The notes beneath the pieces were generated by a model, which had not been told where the DNA came from, did not search any database, and worked only from the letters and a program-made list of their open reading frames with translations. Positions 32,218 through 39,427 of a DNA stretch of 40,912 nucleotides are shown piece after piece. A program made the translations under genes and the position numbers. Location of the stretch: the NCBI GenBank assembly GCA_947177185.1, contig CAMWTJ010000012.1, positions 1 through 40,912 on the forward strand, given 5' to 3'. The first letter of the stretch is position 1; each line of letters starts with the position of its first letter. The stretch comes from an uncultured Porphyromonadaceae bacterium (GTDB taxonomy: Bacteria > Bacteroidota > Bacteroidia > Bacteroidales > Muribaculaceae).

Positions 32218-32250
32218 CCCCGGACGCCGGTGAGGCGTCCGGGGTTTTTT
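32218..32250 (+). terminator. Strong intrinsic terminator inside the mannan locus
   Basis: CCCCGGACGCC (32218-32228) and GGCGTCCGGGG (32234-32244) form a perfect 11-base stem with a five-base loop followed by six T. No TAnnTTTG promoter is found between it and the next gene, so read-through must supply the downstream genes unless an unrecognised promoter exists. Confidence 0.85.
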
Positions 32251-32327
32251 ACACGCTCTTTCCCGACAACACTCCTTAACCTATAACCGTTAATCAAAAT
32301 CATAATCAAAAAGCAAACCCATAAGCG

Positions 32328-33452
32328 ATGAAACAGATATTCCTGACAGCAGCATGCGCCGCGGCGCTCGGACTTTCCGCTATAGCCTGCGGCTCCGGCA
32401 AGCAATCCGACACTGCCGACGCCGATAGCGTAGCTACACCCGCGGCCGGTCTTCTGTCAAGCCTCACCGACGTTGTCGCTAACGGCAAGGTGGTGTTCGG
32501 CCATCACGACGACACCGCTTATGGACATGACTGGCAGTACGAGGCCGGACGCAGCGACGTGCTCGAGACTGCCGGACGCTATCCGGGTCTGATGAACTGG
32601 GACCTGGGGCTTATAGAATACGGCGACAGCGTGCAGCTCGATGGCGTGCCCTTTGAGTTCATACGCGCCGAAGTGCGCGCTCAGGACGAGCGCGGAGGCA
32701 TCAATGCCATCAGCTGGCACCCGCGCAACCCCGTAAGCGGCGGCGACTCGTGGGATGTGTCGGCTGCGCCTGTGGCCGATGCCGTGACCGACGGCACTGC
32801 CGTCAACGACACGCTGCGTGCATGGATAGGCCGTGCGGCCGACTTTGTGGCCTCGCTGACCGATGCCGACGGCCGCCGCATACCTGTGCTGTTCCGCCCA
32901 TGGCACGAGCACACCGGCTCGTGGTTCTGGTGGGGCAAGGACCACTGCACTCCCGAGCAGTACAAGGCGCTGTGGCGCCTCACGCGTGAGGTGTTCGACG
33001 CCCGCGGCGTCGACAATGTGGTGTGGGTATATTCCCCCGACCGCATAGCCGCCGCCGAGGAGTACACCGAACGCTATCCCGGCGATGAGTACGTGGACAT
33101 ACTCGGCGCCGACGCCTATCATTTCGGCGGCGAGGAAGGAACTGACGAGTTCCGTGCACGCGTGCGTCTTCAGCTCGACGCCGCCAAGGCGCTTTCCGAC
33201 AAAAACGGCAAAATCATAGCACTGAGCGAAACGGGCCTCGAAGGCCTCGGAATGGACCACTGGTACACCGAGGTGCTGCTGCCGCTGCTCGGCGAGTATC
33301 CCGTGGCCTATGTGTGCGTGTGGCGCAATGCCATGTCGACAGTGAAGCCCGGCCATTTCTATGCGCCCTACAAGGGCCACAGCGCGGAAGCCGATTTCAA
33401 GGCCTTCTCCGACAACGACAAAATACTCATGGCCGGATTCGTCGGCAAATAA
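32328..33452 (+). CDS. Periplasmic GH26 beta-mannanase / mannobiohydrolase lipoprotein
   Basis: The 374-residue lipoprotein (LSAIAC, Cys21) has GSGKQ rather than acidic residues after the Cys, so retention in the periplasm is likely. The GH26 barrel starts soon after the signal and contains acid/base E194 (FRPWHEHTGSWFWWG) and nucleophile E301 (LSETGLEG), 107 residues apart as usual. It precedes a GH130 gene, a transporter and an epimerase. That is the gene order of the characterised B. fragilis pathway, where the GH26 enzyme releases mannobiose. An exo-acting mannobiose-releasing role is therefore inferred. No accessory domain is present. Confidence 0.92.
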   Translation: MKQIFLTAACAAALGLSAIACGSGKQSDTADADSVATPAAGLLSSLTDVVANGKVVFGHHDDTAYGHDWQYEAGRSDVLETAGRYPGLMNWDLGLIEYGDSVQLDGVPFEFIRAEVRAQDERGGINAISWHPRNPVSGGDSWDVSAAPVADAVTDGTAVNDTLRAWIGRAADFVASLTDADGRRIPVLFRPWHEHTGSWFWWGKDHCTPEQYKALWRLTREVFDARGVDNVVWVYSPDRIAAAEEYTERYPGDEYVDILGADAYHFGGEEGTDEFRARVRLQLDAAKALSDKNGKIIALSETGLEGLGMDHWYTEVLLPLLGEYPVAYVCVWRNAMSTVKPGHFYAPYKGHSAEADFKAFSDNDKILMAGFVGK

Positions 33453-33461
33453 TGAACTTGC

Positions 33462-33487
33462 AGCGCGGCCGCCAGCGGCAGCGCGCT
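33462..33487 (+). other. GC-rich intra-operon hairpin before the GH130 gene
   Basis: AGCGCGGCCG pairs with CGGC and CGCGCT, with a two-base AG bulge and a four-base loop. It begins ten bases after the GH26 stop and has no T tract. Confidence 0.55.
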
Positions 33488-33523
33488 CCGAACCAGATAA
33501 ATTGAATATCACATAAACAGACA

Positions 33524-34696
33524 ATGGACATTTTCGAGAAACGTAAAAAAGAAGTGACCGAGCGCTACGAAGCCTTGCTCTCGCGCACGAACGAACCTGT
33601 GGAGGGTGGCAATGGTGTGTACACACGCTACAAGAACCCCGTGGTGACGGCCGAAATGGCTCCGCTCACATGGCGCTACGATTTCAATCCGGCCACCAAT
33701 CCATACTTTATGGAGCGCATTGGCGTGAACGCCGCGCTCAACAGCGGTGCCATCAAGTGGCAGGACAAGTATCTGCTGGTGGTGCGCGTGGAAGGAGCCG
33801 ACCGCAAGAGTTTCTTCGCTGTGGCGGAGAGCCCCAACGGTATCGACAATTTCCGCTTCTGGGAGCGCCCCATCACCATGCCCGATACCGACGACCCCGC
33901 CACCAACATCTACGACATGCGCCTTACGGCTCATGAGGACGGCTGGGTGTACGGTCTTTTCTGCGCCGAGCGCCACGACCCCGCCTGCCCCGGCGACCTT
34001 TCGGCAGCCACGGCCACATGCGGCATCGCACGTACAAAAAATCTCGTGGACTGGGAGCGTCTTCCCGACCTCAAGTGCAAGAGCCAGCAGCGCAATGTGG
34101 TGCTGCACCCTGAGTTCGTCGACGGCAAATACGCTCTTTACACCCGCCCGCAGGACGGCTTTATCGACACCGGCAGCGGCGGCGGCATAGGCTGGACACT
34201 CATCGACGATATCACCAATGCCGAAATCACACGTGAGGAAAAAATACTCGACGAGCGCCTCTACCACACCATCAAGGAGGTGAAAAACGGCGAGGGCCCG
34301 CACCCCATCAAGACACCTCAGGGATGGCTGCATCTGGCCCACGGCGTGCGTGCGTGCGCAAGCGGACTGCGCTATGTGCTGTACATGTACATGACGGCTC
34401 TCGACGAGCCCTGGCGCCGCATAGCGGCTCCCGGCGGCTATTTCATGGCTCCTGTGGGCGAAGAATACATGGGCGACGTTATGAACGTGCTCTTCGCCAA
34501 CGGCTGGATTAAGGACGAGGACGGCCGCGTGCTCATTTACTATGCAAGCAGCGACACGCGCATGCATGTTGCTACCTCGACCGTCGACCGCCTCGTGGAC
34601 TACTGCATGAACACACCTTCCGACGGCCTCACCACCGCCGAAAGCGTGCGCACAATCAACAGTCTTATCGACAAGAATCTCGAGTTTCTCAAGTAA
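33524..34696 (+). CDS. 4-O-beta-D-mannosyl-D-glucose phosphorylase (GH130)
   Basis: This 390-residue cytoplasmic enzyme (no signal) belongs to GH130 subfamily 1-like phosphorylases. It would cleave mannosyl-beta-1,4-glucose with phosphate to alpha-mannose-1-phosphate and glucose. The five-bladed propeller motifs are present, including [30 protein letters not shown], the catalytic acid D131 in [14 protein letters not shown], and [27 protein letters not shown]. The position of Asp131 matches the catalytic residue known in the B. fragilis enzyme. The adjacent epimerase makes its substrate from mannobiose. Confidence in mannosylglucose rather than mannobiose specificity comes mostly from this context. 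Confidence 0.92.
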   Translation: MDIFEKRKKEVTERYEALLSRTNEPVEGGNGVYTRYKNPVVTAEMAPLTWRYDFNPATNPYFMERIGVNAALNSGAIKWQDKYLLVVRVEGADRKSFFAVAESPNGIDNFRFWERPITMPDTDDPATNIYDMRLTAHEDGWVYGLFCAERHDPACPGDLSAATATCGIARTKNLVDWERLPDLKCKSQQRNVVLHPEFVDGKYALYTRPQDGFIDTGSGGGIGWTLIDDITNAEITREEKILDERLYHTIKEVKNGEGPHPIKTPQGWLHLAHGVRACASGLRYVLYMYMTALDEPWRRIAAPGGYFMAPVGEEYMGDVMNVLFANGWIKDEDGRVLIYYASSDTRMHVATSTVDRLVDYCMNTPSDGLTTAESVRTINSLIDKNLEFLK

Positions 34697-34722
34697 ATCG
34701 CTTTGGCGGTAAAGTTTATAAA

Positions 34723-34772
34723 GGACAAAGTGGCAAAAGCGGCAAAATTTTAATATTTTGCCCCTTTTGTCC
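34723..34772 (+). other. AT-rich hairpin between GH130 and transporter genes
   Basis: GGACAAAGTGGCAAAA pairs imperfectly with TTTTGCCCCTTTTGTCC; alternatively GGCAAAAT and ATTTTGCC form an inner 8-base stem. A T-rich stretch follows. It may terminate the upstream transcript just before a new promoter, or serve as an operator. Confidence 0.5.
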
Positions 34773-34783
34773 TTTTGTTTTAG

Positions 34784-34791
34784 TATATTTG
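34784..34791 (+). promoter_or_regulatory. Probable internal promoter (-7 box) for transporter and epimerase genes
   Basis: TATATTTG fits TAnnTTTG, 59 bases before the transporter ATG. TTTTG motifs lie upstream but not at exactly the usual spacing. Confidence 0.5.
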
Positions 34792-34850
34792 CACAACAAA
34801 CAACCAATAACACTAACCTTCAATCACCGGGCATCGGCCCGAGTCTGACC

Positions 34851-36308
34851 ATGGCAAACCTCACTCAAAAAATCGGCTACGGTTTCGGCGACATGGCATC
34901 CAGCATGTTCTGGAAAGTGTTCAGCTACTACCTGCCGTTCTTCTATGCCAATGTGTTCGGCATATCGCTTGTCGACACAGGTATCCTCTTGCTCGTAACA
35001 CGCATATGGGACGCCATAAGCGACCCCATGATGGGAGCTGTAGCTGACCGCACACGCACCCGCTGGGGCAAGTATCGCCCTTATCTGCTGTGGGTGGCTG
35101 CGCCTTTCAGCATCTGCGGCATACTGCTGTTCACGACCCCCGACTGGGGCTATGGCGCGAAACTCATATGGGCTTATGTGACGTATATACTGATGATGAC
35201 GGTGTACACCGGCATTAACGTGCCCTACGGAGCCATGCTCGGCGTGATGACGGAGAATTCGCAGGAAAAGACCGTGTTCTCGTCGTTCCGCATGTTCTTT
35301 GCCTACGGCGGCTCGTTCATAGCCTTGTTTGCCTGGGATCCGTTGTGCAAGTTCTTCTCGTCCGGCATGGGACTGTCGCTTCAGGGCAGCTGGCAGGCGG
35401 CCATGATAGTGATAGCCGTGTGCTGCTTTGTGCTGTTCCTGCTGTGCTTCAAGCTCACGCGCGAGGCTCTCACCACCGTGAGCGAGGCATCGCTGGGCAA
35501 GGACCTGAAGGCGCTCGTGACCAACAAGCCCTGGTGGCTGCTCAATGGCGCTTCGCTGTGCTTCAACCTGTTCAACACGGTGCGCGGCGCCACAGTGGCG
35601 TTTTTCTTTGCCGATATCATAGGCGGCGAGCAGCACGTGGTGGTGTTCGGCCTGTCGATGCTGTTCTACTCGGGTCTGTTCCTGGGAGTGGGCGAGGTGG
35701 CCAATATGGTGGGCGTGGCGCTCGCGGTGCCCGTCACAAGCCGTCTGGGCAAGAAATCCACGTTTATCATGGTGGACGCGCTGCTCATAGTGTTCAGCGT
35801 GGTGTTCTTCCTGCTTTCGCCCGAAAGCAATGCAGGCCTTCTGCTGATGCTTCTGCTGCAGGTGGTGATATCGGTGCTCACCGGCGTTATGTCGCCGCTG
35901 GTATGGTCCATGTATGCCGACGTCAGCGACTATTCGGAACTTAAATACCGCACGGCGTCCACCGGCCTGATTTTCTCGTCGGCCTCCATGGCGCAAAAAT
36001 TCGGCGGTGCCATTGGCGGTGCTGCCGTGATGTGGCTGCTGCACGGCTGCGGCTATGTGGAGCGCCCCGAGGGTGCCGACGCAGCCGCTATAGCGCAGCC
36101 TGCGAGCGCTATCAGCTGCCTGTGGGCGCTGATGACGTTTATCCCCGCCGGCGTGGCCCTGCTGTCCATGATCATAGTGTGGCTGTATCCTCTGACCACC
36201 GAGCGTGTGGACGACATAGTGCGCCAGCTCAGCGCCACACGCCGAGGCGCTGCCGATGTGAAAGCCGCCGCCACAGCTGCCGACGACGCCGAAATTGTAA
36301 ATAATTGA
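34851..36308 (+). CDS. GPH-family (MFS-type) sugar:cation symporter for mannobiose
   Basis: I place the start at ATG 34851 (MANLTQKIGYGFGD), since an earlier in-frame ATG at 34758 lies upstream of the presumed promoter and adds an unlikely tail. The 485-residue protein has about twelve helices and the glycoside-pentoside-hexuronide family signature DPMMGAVADRTRTRWGKYRPYLLW in the first loop. The second half contains VWSMYADVSDYSELKYRTASTGL, also typical of the family. It would carry mannobiose or related disaccharides across the inner membrane. The epimerase gene starts eight bases downstream. In the homologous B. fragilis cluster a transporter holds the same position between GH130 and epimerase genes. 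Confidence 0.9.
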   Translation: MANLTQKIGYGFGDMASSMFWKVFSYYLPFFYANVFGISLVDTGILLLVTRIWDAISDPMMGAVADRTRTRWGKYRPYLLWVAAPFSICGILLFTTPDWGYGAKLIWAYVTYILMMTVYTGINVPYGAMLGVMTENSQEKTVFSSFRMFFAYGGSFIALFAWDPLCKFFSSGMGLSLQGSWQAAMIVIAVCCFVLFLLCFKLTREALTTVSEASLGKDLKALVTNKPWWLLNGASLCFNLFNTVRGATVAFFFADIIGGEQHVVVFGLSMLFYSGLFLGVGEVANMVGVALAVPVTSRLGKKSTFIMVDALLIVFSVVFFLLSPESNAGLLLMLLLQVVISVLTGVMSPLVWSMYADVSDYSELKYRTASTGLIFSSASMAQKFGGAIGGAAVMWLLHGCGYVERPEGADAAAIAQPASAISCLWALMTFIPAGVALLSMIIVWLYPLTTERVDDIVRQLSATRRGAADVKAAATAADDAEIVNN

Positions 36309-36316
36309 TTCAACAG

Positions 36317-37510
36317 ATGCAAAACGAACTCAGACAACGACTGCGCTCGGAAGTGCTTGCCGAGCTGCAGGACAATATACTGCCATACTGGATGGAGCGC
36401 ATGGCCGACCCGCGGGGCGGGTTTTACGGTCGCCGCAGCGGCGACGACTGCCTGGATGCCGATGCTCCGAAAGGTGCTATCCTTAACGCACGTATTCTTT
36501 GGACTTTTTCGGCTGCCTACAGAATACTCCGGCGCCCGGAATATCTCGAAACGGCCACACGTGCCAAGCGTGAGATTATAGACCGCTTCTACGACCCCGA
36601 ATACGGCGGCATATACTGGAGCATCAATGCCGACGGAACGCCGCTCGACACCAAAAAGCAGTTCTACGCTATAGGTTTCGCCATCTACGGGCTGAGTGAA
36701 TATGCCCGCGCCACAGGCGACGCCGAAGCGCTGGACTATGCCAAACGTCTGTTCCGCGACATCGAAAGCCACAGCCGCGACCGTGAGCTTGGAGGCTATC
36801 TCGAAGCCGCTCAGCGCGACTGGACACCCATAGCCGACATGCGTCTGAGCGCTAAGGACGACAACGCGAGCAAGACCATGAACACGCATCTCCACATCAT
36901 AGAGCCGTACACCAATCTGCTGCGCGTATGGCCCGACGAGGAGCTGCGCGAGGCCACTGCATCGCTGCTGCGTCTGTTTCTCGACCGCTTCGTAGTGCCT
37001 GAGGGCCGCGGCCATCTCGGCCTGTTTTTCGATGACGCATGGCACCGGCAGGATGCGGAAATCAGCTACGGCCACGACATAGAAGCGTCGTGGCTGATGC
37101 TCGAAACCGCTCAGGTGCTCGGCGATGCCGACCTGCTCGAGCGCACGCTTGCCGTCACGCGCCGCGTAGCCGACGCCGCCATGGAAGGTCGCTGCTACGA
37201 CGGCTCCATGGTGTACGAAAGGCACGCCTCAGGCCGCTACGACGACGACAAGCACTGGTGGGTGCAGGCGGAAAACGTGGTGGGCCAGCTTTACCAGTAT
37301 CTGTTTCACGGCCGCGAGGAGTTTCTGCCTATGGCCGTCCAGAGCTGGGACTACATACGCTGCAACATAGTCGACAAAGAGCACGGCGAGTGGCTTTGGA
37401 GCCGACGCGGCAACGAGCCTAACCGTGCCGACGACAAGGCAGGTTTCTGGAAATGTCCGTACCACAACGGACGCATGTGTCTTGAGGTGGCTGAACGCCT
37501 CGACTCCTGA
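36317..37510 (+). CDS. Cellobiose/mannobiose 2-epimerase (AGE superfamily)
   Basis: The 397-residue cytoplasmic enzyme has the alpha/alpha-barrel fold of N-acylglucosamine 2-epimerase relatives. In this locus it would convert mannobiose to mannosyl-glucose for the GH130 phosphorylase. Residues matching the characterised cellobiose 2-epimerase active site are visible: R59 (LNARILWTF), H191/H193 (NTHLHIIEPYTNLL), H253 (SYGHDIEASWL), W314-W315 (KHWWVQAEN) and H383 (CPYHNGRM). I prefer ATG 36317 over a TTG at 36305 in the same frame that overlaps the transporter stop. It is the last gene of the locus and is followed by a terminator. Confidence 0.93.
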   Translation: MQNELRQRLRSEVLAELQDNILPYWMERMADPRGGFYGRRSGDDCLDADAPKGAILNARILWTFSAAYRILRRPEYLETATRAKREIIDRFYDPEYGGIYWSINADGTPLDTKKQFYAIGFAIYGLSEYARATGDAEALDYAKRLFRDIESHSRDRELGGYLEAAQRDWTPIADMRLSAKDDNASKTMNTHLHIIEPYTNLLRVWPDEELREATASLLRLFLDRFVVPEGRGHLGLFFDDAWHRQDAEISYGHDIEASWLMLETAQVLGDADLLERTLAVTRRVADAAMEGRCYDGSMVYERHASGRYDDDKHWWVQAENVVGQLYQYLFHGREEFLPMAVQSWDYIRCNIVDKEHGEWLWSRRGNEPNRADDKAGFWKCPYHNGRMCLEVAERLDS

Positions 37511-37539
37511 CCTGCGCAGATACTGCTTTGAAAGCAAAA

Positions 37540-37579
37540 ACGCGGAGTTCGGCATTGCGCGCCGGGCTCCGCATTTTTT
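37540..37579 (+). terminator. Terminator of the mannan locus
   Basis: GCGGAG (37542-37547) pairs with CTCCGC (37567-37572), with CGG/CCG pairing inside, followed by six T residues. It begins about 30 bases after the epimerase stop. Confidence 0.75.
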
Positions 37580-37584
37580 GCACA

Positions 37585-37618
37585 TGCCTGTCCGGCGGCC
37601 ATGTGCCTGTCCGGCGGC
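37585..37618 (+). repeat. 15-bp direct repeat
   Basis: TGCCTGTCCGGCGGC occurs at 37585-37599 and again at 37604-37618, a 19-base period. Significance unknown. Confidence 0.7.
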
Positions 37619-37682
37619 AAATAAATTTGCAGGGCGGCGTTTGCAACTTTGGTTGGCGTGCGGTTGGCGGGAACAAAAAAAA

Positions 37683-37724
37683 GAGAAAACTCAAGTACTT
37701 GAATTCAAATACTTGAGTTTTCTC
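37683..37724 (-). terminator. 42-bp near-perfect palindrome, leftward terminator-like
   Basis: GAGAAAACTCAAGTA (37683-37697) and TACTTGAGTTTTCTC (37710-37724) are perfect complements, and the inner ten bases TTGAATTCAA are also palindromic, leaving one C-A mismatch. On the minus strand the stem is followed by a T-rich tract (eight T), so it can act as an intrinsic terminator for leftward transcription, though no leftward gene precedes it here. Confidence 0.65.
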
Positions 37725-37893
37725 AAAGTGTCCGAAATGAGGACACTAATTCTAACATGGTTTTATGTGTAATAAATGTGCCTCCTATTGATTTAATAAA
37801 TATAATACATTGTTATATAACGCATTGCATAGGGCGGGCAAGTGCAGAGTTTATTTAATTTGATTTATTAGATTTGAGCTAAATTTATATTTG

Positions 37894-37915
37894 GGGGACA
37901 AAATGGGGACAAAAA
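37894..37915 (+). repeat. Tandem GGGGACAAAA repeat upstream of the integrase promoter
   Basis: GGGGACAAAAT and GGGGACAAAAA lie head to tail at 37894-37904 and 37905-37915, just before the -33 box. A related GGGGACAAAG lies in the promoter of the ATPase gene at 40747-40756. Confidence 0.55.
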
Positions 37916-37917
37916 TA

Positions 37918-37948
37918 TTGCGGATATCAAAACTTTGGACTACCTTTG
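37918..37948 (+). promoter_or_regulatory. Integrase promoter
   Basis: TTG (37918-37920), a 20-base spacer and TACCTTTG (37941-37948) fit the Bacteroidetes consensus. The leader to the ATG at 37978 is about 25 bases. Confidence 0.65.
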
Positions 37949-37977
37949 TGTTGTTATTAGAATAAACCTCTCCAATA

Positions 37978-39330
37978 ATGGCAATAATACGAAGAACTAT
38001 ATCATCAAAAATCGATGGTAACGGGAATGCCGAAATCTTATTACGATTTAATATAAGACGTGATTTTAGAGTCCGTCTTAAAAGCGGCATATTCATTCCT
38101 CCGACAAGGTTTCGGAATGAATCATTTGTTTTCCCAAGAGCTGATCAGAAAGAGGCTGCACGTTTGCGAGAACTTGAGAAGCAACTCGTCGATATGGAGC
38201 ATTTCTTGATTGGTCTATGCGAGAGAACATCACAAGAAAATTTCACAACAGACTTCATAAATGAACAGCTGGAGCTATATAAGCATCCACCGGTTGTAGA
38301 GGAGCCAAAAGAAAAAGAATTGAAATTCTTTGACATATTCGATACGTTTATTGAGAGCCGTAATCTTTCAGAATGGCGCATTAAGCATTATAGGGTACTT
38401 AGACGTGCGCTTATGCGCTACGAACTCTACAAACGAGCTACCGGGCAAAAACGCTACCGAATCCGTCTTGATGGATTTTCATTGCAGGATGTGAACGAAT
38501 TTGAGAAATTTCTCCGTTCTGAGCATATCTTCTATAAAGATTATCCCGAAATATATGAGGCAGTGCCGGCAGATACCCGAAGTGTGAGGAAAAAGCCTAA
38601 ACCACTTCCTAAGGGAGATAACACTATTGTGTGTATGTTCAGTCGTCTAAGGGCGTTTTTTAACTGGTGCAATGAGCAGAAGATTTCCGATAACAAGCCA
38701 TTCCAAAATTATTCGGGCAATTCGGTAGAGAGATACGGGACACCATATTACCTCTCAATCGCCGAGCGTGATCAGATTGCCGACTTTGATTTATCAGCAA
38801 ATCCGGGGCTTGAGGCGCAGAGAGATATTTTCATATTTCAATGTCTTATAGGTTGTCGTGTGTCGGACTTGCTTGCAATGACTCCGGATAATATTATTAA
38901 CGGAGCTATCGAGTATATGCCGCAGAAAACCAAAGGCGAAAGGCCGCAGGTTGTAAGAGTGCCGCTGAACAAACGTGCATTAGCCCTCATTGACAAATAC
39001 AAAGACAGAGATTGTAATGGTAAGTTGTTTCCGTTCATAAGTTCACAGAAATACAATGACGCCATAAAGAAAGCGTTTACCATTTGTGATGTTAAGAGAA
39101 TGATAACGGTTCTTAATCCCACTACTGGTAGAGAGGAAAAGCGACCACTGAATGAATTAGCCAGTAGCCATCTTGCGCGACGGACATTCGTTGGCAACCT
39201 CTATAAGAAGGTAAAAGATCCTAACCTCGTAGGTTCTTTGTCAGGACATGCCGAAGGGAGTAAGGCATTTGCCAGATACCGAGAAATTGATGAAGATATG
39301 AAAAAAGAGCTTGTCGATTTGCTTGAGTAG
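37978..39330 (+). CDS. Tyrosine-type site-specific integrase
   Basis: The 450-residue recombinase has the layout of Bacteroidetes mobile-element integrases. An N-terminal arm-type domain (about 1-55, beginning MAIIRRTISSKIDGNG) is followed by a coiled segment, a SAM-like core-binding domain (about 115-235) and the catalytic domain (about 255-450). All catalytic residues appear intact: R294 (GCRVSDLLAM), a Lys near 317-319 (KTKGERPQVV), H398-x-x-R401 (SSHLARRTF), H424 (LSGHAEGSKA) and nucleophile Y434 (FARYREI). Its AT-rich composition contrasts with neighbours, indicating horizontal transfer. It probably integrated this segment next to the mannan locus. Att sites could not be defined. Confidence 0.93.
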   Translation: MAIIRRTISSKIDGNGNAEILLRFNIRRDFRVRLKSGIFIPPTRFRNESFVFPRADQKEAARLRELEKQLVDMEHFLIGLCERTSQENFTTDFINEQLELYKHPPVVEEPKEKELKFFDIFDTFIESRNLSEWRIKHYRVLRRALMRYELYKRATGQKRYRIRLDGFSLQDVNEFEKFLRSEHIFYKDYPEIYEAVPADTRSVRKKPKPLPKGDNTIVCMFSRLRAFFNWCNEQKISDNKPFQNYSGNSVERYGTPYYLSIAERDQIADFDLSANPGLEAQRDIFIFQCLIGCRVSDLLAMTPDNIINGAIEYMPQKTKGERPQVVRVPLNKRALALIDKYKDRDCNGKLFPFISSQKYNDAIKKAFTICDVKRMITVLNPTTGREEKRPLNELASSHLARRTFVGNLYKKVKDPNLVGSLSGHAEGSKAFARYREIDEDMKKELVDLLE

Positions 39331-39356
39331 CAAATTAGATCATATTAGTTAAAAAT

Positions 39357-39389
39357 AATGCGTGTGCCCATGATATAGACACACGCATT
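39357..39389. terminator. Bidirectional terminator between integrase and ATPase genes
   Basis: AATGCGTGTG (39357-39366) and CACACGCATT (39380-39389) pair perfectly around a 13-base loop. T-rich sequence follows on the plus strand and A-rich sequence precedes it, so both convergent genes can end here. Confidence 0.75.
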
Positions 39390-39427
39390 TATTGTATAGC
39401 TCGTGATTATTCTTCAATTACGTGACA

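Larger units (their letters stand above)
37511..37977. other. 467-bp intergenic boundary between the mannan locus and the AT-rich insert
   Basis: No supported gene lies here. In order it holds the locus terminator, a 15-base direct repeat, a near-perfect 42-base palindrome, a GTGTCC/GGACAC inverted pair (37728-37733 and 37741-37746), and an AT-rich stretch with tandem GGGGACAAAA repeats and the integrase promoter. Base composition switches from GC-rich to AT-rich at about 37,680. Confidence 0.6.

Noticed and set aside
37585-37618. Possible CRISPR array
   Set aside because: Only two copies of a 15-base repeat with a four-base gap; no further repeats and no cas genes.
37851-38096. 81-codon minus-strand frame that could have explained the leftward terminator
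   Set aside because: It overlaps the integrase promoter and N-terminus and has no recognisable features.
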